From Planctomycetota bacterium (GTDB lineage Bacteria > Planctomycetota > UBA1135 > GCA-002686595): 6,746 nt of DNA. The DNA lies in the NCBI GenBank assembly GCA_029212955.1, contig JARGOW010000218.1:1-6746 (forward strand). Direction: 5' to 3'. Numbering within the stretch: the first letter of the stretch is position 1; the number at the start of each line of letters is the position of its first letter. This document shows, in pieces, positions 4,286-6,746 of the stretch. Made by a program: the position numbers and the translations under genes. The notes under the pieces were generated by a model that made no database searches, had not been told where the DNA came from, and worked only from the letters and a program-made list of their open reading frames with translations.

Positions 4286-6746
4286 ATGTCATATCCATCG
4301 ATACGGGCCCTTTTCCTTCCTCTTCTCGGTGTATTCGTGCTCGGGATTGGCTCGATGAGTTCTGCACTTGCGAGTTCCTCTTCGCCCCAAACCTTTGACG
4401 GCGTCGGCGGACGCTTCGGAGGTCGGACCATATTGGGCGGAGGCGATGCGAGTAGAAACATCCTCCTGAAGTCAGAGGACGCGGGCATTCCCATCCATGT
4501 GCCCTTGGAAATGGTGGGGCCCGTGCAGTTCGAAGACGCACCCGTGATCCACGCGGTCATTTCAGAGCCCGAGGGCTTTGACAGGAAGCGTTACGGGCCC
4601 GCCGTTCTCGGCGAGGATGGAAGCCTTTCGCTGAGGCTCCCGCCGGAAGCCGTGGCAGGCACGCTCAAGTTGAACCGAGGCGACATGCGCTTCGTGGAGA
4701 CCGCCGAATTTCGCGTGGAGGAGGGTGCCGTTCGATTTGCAGCTCCCTTGCAAATCGAATCCGGCTGCAGGGTGACTGTGAATGTGAGTCAGAACGGAGA
4801 GGTCTCGACCGGCGGCGTGAAGGGATTTTTCCTATTCAGTCGTGGAACTCCTGGATTGAAGCCGTCGCGCAAGGGGCGGTGGACCAGGGCGAAGGAGGGA
4901 AAAATCGCCCTAGGGCCGATCGTGCCGTCGGACCAAGGTTGGATTCTGATCAAGTGTCGCGGATACGGAACGGAGCTGATTCGCTTGGAAGAAGAGTTGG
5001 TGCAATGGCGAGGGGACGTGGAACTTCACGTGGACCTGAAACCCGAGTACAAACTCAAGGTCAAAGCGGAGCGCTTGCAGGGCCGTTCGCTCGATGGCGC
5101 GAAGATTTATGTGAACAACCAACCCTGGGGGCTGAAGTATGGTTTGATCGTCGGGCGGTTGGATCGGGATCGATTCTATTCCCTGAACGGGCTTGGGTCG
5201 GGGGCATACTTTGGGAGCGTCCTTGGGGAGGGGTTGTTGCCCGCACTGGAATCGATTCAGTTGGGCGGGGATCCAGGGGATACCGTCGAGTGGACTATAA
5301 AGGCCAATCCGGGATTGGGAGTGCGCGGCCAGGTCGTGTCAGCCGATGGCTCGCCCCTGGCTGGTGCCGGAATCCAGCTCCGCCCGGTGGTGGACGGTCG
5401 AGCCTTGGAGCCCATGCCCGATGAGTTTGCTTGGTCCGGCGTGGGCCGGAATCCGGATAGTCAGGAGAAGGGGACGGCGGATGACCAGGGGCTCTTTTTC
5501 CTGTCCGGATTCCAGCGCGCCAAGTCCTTCACCCTATTGGTTCAAGTTCCACCCGCGCCCGAAACCATTCCCGCAGGCCTCAAGCGAATACAAACCCGGA
5601 GATACGTGCGCGATCATTCCGTGTGGACCAACATGCACGGGGTCGGCACGGATTTCGAGCGCACCGAAGTCGTCATGGGCCAGAACAAGGAGGGGATCCG
5701 CGGACGTGTTCTCGATGGGCAAGGTGACGCCCTACGTGGATTCAAAGTTCGGGCCTATGCGGACTGTGACGGGGATGCGTTGGTCGAGCAATTGGAGCAA
5801 GGTCGCTCGAGCTTCCACGGGCTGGGTCAGGTCTTCTACGCCACCAATGGCGGCGGGGGTGGCGAGTTCCATTTCCCGCGGCTGCAAGGCGGCTCCTGGG
5901 TTTTGCTGGCAACCAAGAACGGCTATGTATCCCAGATCATCCGGTCAGCGGAGCCGGGACCGGGGCGGATCCCGATCACCATGCCGAAGAGCGGCTCGGT
6001 TGTGGGGACGATTCAGGCATCCGATGGCCGAATCGTGGAGGAGTCGGAGTTTCACCTCATCGATGGGGAGGGGCACGTACGGAGTTACCCCTCCGGCAAA
6101 TCATTCCATGTGCTCAATGTGATCCCGGGGACTTACACGGCCTGGGCCCATGTGCCCGATGTGGGTAGAAGTGCAGCCGTGTCCGTCCAGGTGTCTCCGG
6201 GGGAGAAGTGTGAGGTCGGGCCCATGACCCTGCTTGAAAATGGCTCGGTGGTCGGACTCGTGGACCCCAGTATTCGGGATCGCAACTTGAAGATCCTATT
6301 GAGCGCTGCCGAGGCGAGCCCGGGTGTTCCCCAGGTCGAGCGATCGGGTAAAAAAGTGATGCTCAGCCCGCGGGGTGCTTTCTCCATGAAGGACGTGCTC
6401 CCGGGGACGTATCATGTGGAAGACGTTTTCGTGGATGGCAAGGGCGAGGCGCTCCGCTTTGGAACGGGATATCGCGAGCAGGTCGTGGTGCGCGCCGGCC
6501 AGAAGGCGGAAGCTCGCCATGGACCCACCGGGCAGGACTCCATGGTGTCGGGAACGATTTCCCTGGGTGGCGCGCCCATGCCAGCGGGTTGGATTGCCTT
6601 CCAGGACGTGGCGTCGGACCAGCGGTTCCATGCACAGGTGGACGAGCTAGGACGCTACCAAGCCTGGGTCCCTGCCCATGCAACCTACCGGGTTCATGCC
6701 GCGGTGGAGCGGGAATCCCATGAGTCGCTGAATTGGATCTGGCTTT
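4286..6746 (+). CDS. Large exported protein of carboxypeptidase-regulatory-like repeats, C-terminus cut by window edge
   Basis: The frame is open from the ATG to the right edge, giving 820 residues without a stop. Residues 1-29 are a signal peptide (Arg7, a Leu/Phe/Val core, SALA|SS cleavage site), so the product is exported. A Ser- and Gly-rich linker follows (about 30-55), then a less recognisable beta-rich region to about 340. From there beta-sandwich-like modules resemble the carboxypeptidase regulatory-like fold: VRGQVVSADGSPLAGAGIQL begins at 346, IRGRVLDGQGDALRG at 471, GSVVGTIQASDG at 570, GSVVGLVDPS at 653 and MVSGTISLGGAPMPAG at 753. PGTY closing motifs are at 614 and 706. No catalytic motif was recognised. 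Proteins of this build are usually surface or secreted and bind or structure rather than catalyse, but no specific function can be assigned. No Shine-Dalgarno sequence stands at normal spacing; the start is chosen because it directly precedes the signal peptide. It is divergent from the S9 peptidase. Confidence 0.85.
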   Translation, partial: MSYPSIRALFLPLLGVFVLGIGSMSSALASSSSPQTFDGVGGRFGGRTILGGGDASRNILLKSEDAGIPIHVPLEMVGPVQFEDAPVIHAVISEPEGFDRKRYGPAVLGEDGSLSLRLPPEAVAGTLKLNRGDMRFVETAEFRVEEGAVRFAAPLQIESGCRVTVNVSQNGEVSTGGVKGFFLFSRGTPGLKPSRKGRWTRAKEGKIALGPIVPSDQGWILIKCRGYGTELIRLEEELVQWRGDVELHVDLKPEYKLKVKAERLQGRSLDGAKIYVNNQPWGLKYGLIVGRLDRDRFYSLNGLGSGAYFGSVLGEGLLPALESIQLGGDPGDTVEWTIKANPGLGVRGQVVSADGSPLAGAGIQLRPVVDGRALEPMPDEFAWSGVGRNPDSQEKGTADDQGLFFLSGFQRAKSFTLLVQVPPAPETIPAGLKRIQTRRYVRDHSVWTNMHGVGTDFERTEVVMGQNKEGIRGRVLDGQGDALRGFKVRAYADCDGDALVEQLEQGRSSFHGLGQVFYATNGGGGGEFHFPRLQGGSWVLLATKNGYVSQIIRSAEPGPGRIPITMPKSGSVVGTIQASDGRIVEESEFHLIDGEGHVRSYPSGKSFHVLNVIPGTYTAWAHVPDVGRSAAVSVQVSPGEKCEVGPMTLLENGSVVGLVDPSIRDRNLKILLSAAEASPGVPQVERSGKKVMLSPRGAFSMKDVLPGTYHVEDVFVDGKGEALRFGTGYREQVVVRAGQKAEARHGPTGQDSMVSGTISLGGAPMPAGWIAFQDVASDQRFHAQVDELGRYQAWVPAHATYRVHAAVERESHESLNWIWL
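5993..6541 (+). repeat. Two diverged protein repeats (GSVVG...PGTY) within the exported repeat protein
   Basis: Residues 570-652 and 653-752 each begin with GSVVG after a short run containing MP or ML (ITMPKSGSVVGTI and MTLLENGSVVGLV). Each has a PGTY turn late in the unit (NVIPGTYTA at 614 and DVLPGTYHVE at 706). The units are about 83 and 100 residues long, as expected for a single beta-sandwich module each. The DNA of the two units has diverged except around the GSVVG codons, so this is an old duplication or a shared fold. Confidence 0.65.

Noticed and set aside
4879..6122. Two overlapping plus-strand frames (4879-5424 and 5346-6122) within the repeat protein
   Set aside because: They are out of frame with the continuous 820-codon frame that has a signal peptide and repeat modules. 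Their translations are Arg/Ser/Trp-rich, as expected for shadows.

Overview
The window comes from a GC-rich bacterial chromosome. It holds three genes for large exported proteins and no RNA genes, mobile elements or CRISPR. Two peptidase genes lie on the minus strand, and a large repeat-containing secreted protein lies divergently on the plus strand. A DUF885 peptidase-like protein, an S9 peptidase carrying an extra domain, and a long secreted protein of carboxypeptidase-regulatory-like modules, all without clear Shine-Dalgarno sequences, suggest Planctomycetota or a similar phylum (Acidobacteriota, for example). This assignment is inference from protein style only.

Layout. Positions 1-1288 (minus, running off the left edge) encode the N-terminal ~429 residues of a DUF885 protein with an HELIPGHH motif. 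Positions 1390-3903 (minus; frame open upstream to an ATG at 4071) encode a complete S9 serine peptidase of the DPP-IV/prolyl oligopeptidase type with an intact Ser-Asp-His triad. Positions 3904-4285 form a divergent intergenic region with a long-range 10-bp inverted repeat and a small hairpin. Positions 4286-6746 (plus, running off the right edge) encode a signal peptide followed by successive beta-sandwich-like repeats.

The most interesting feature is inside the S9 peptidase. Residues about 158-226 resemble the beta domain of the von Hippel-Lindau protein (VHL). From VHL N78 to W117 the alignment by eye needs no gap, and the residues that line the hydroxyproline pocket in VHL are kept (W, Y, Ser replaced by Thr, H, W). 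A secreted peptidase of a proline-directed family that carries a hydroxyproline-pocket-like domain could act on hydroxyproline-containing peptides such as collagen or extensin-type proteins. That function is a hypothesis. The same enzyme lacks the DPP-IV Glu-Glu loop and has different residues at the S1 tyrosine positions, so aminodipeptidase specificity should not be assumed.

The two peptidases point the same way with a gap of 77-101 bases and may be co-transcribed, which would give an exported peptide-degrading pair. The divergent repeat protein may be a cell-surface or secreted protein. Nothing in the sequence links it functionally to the peptidases except the shared intergenic region.
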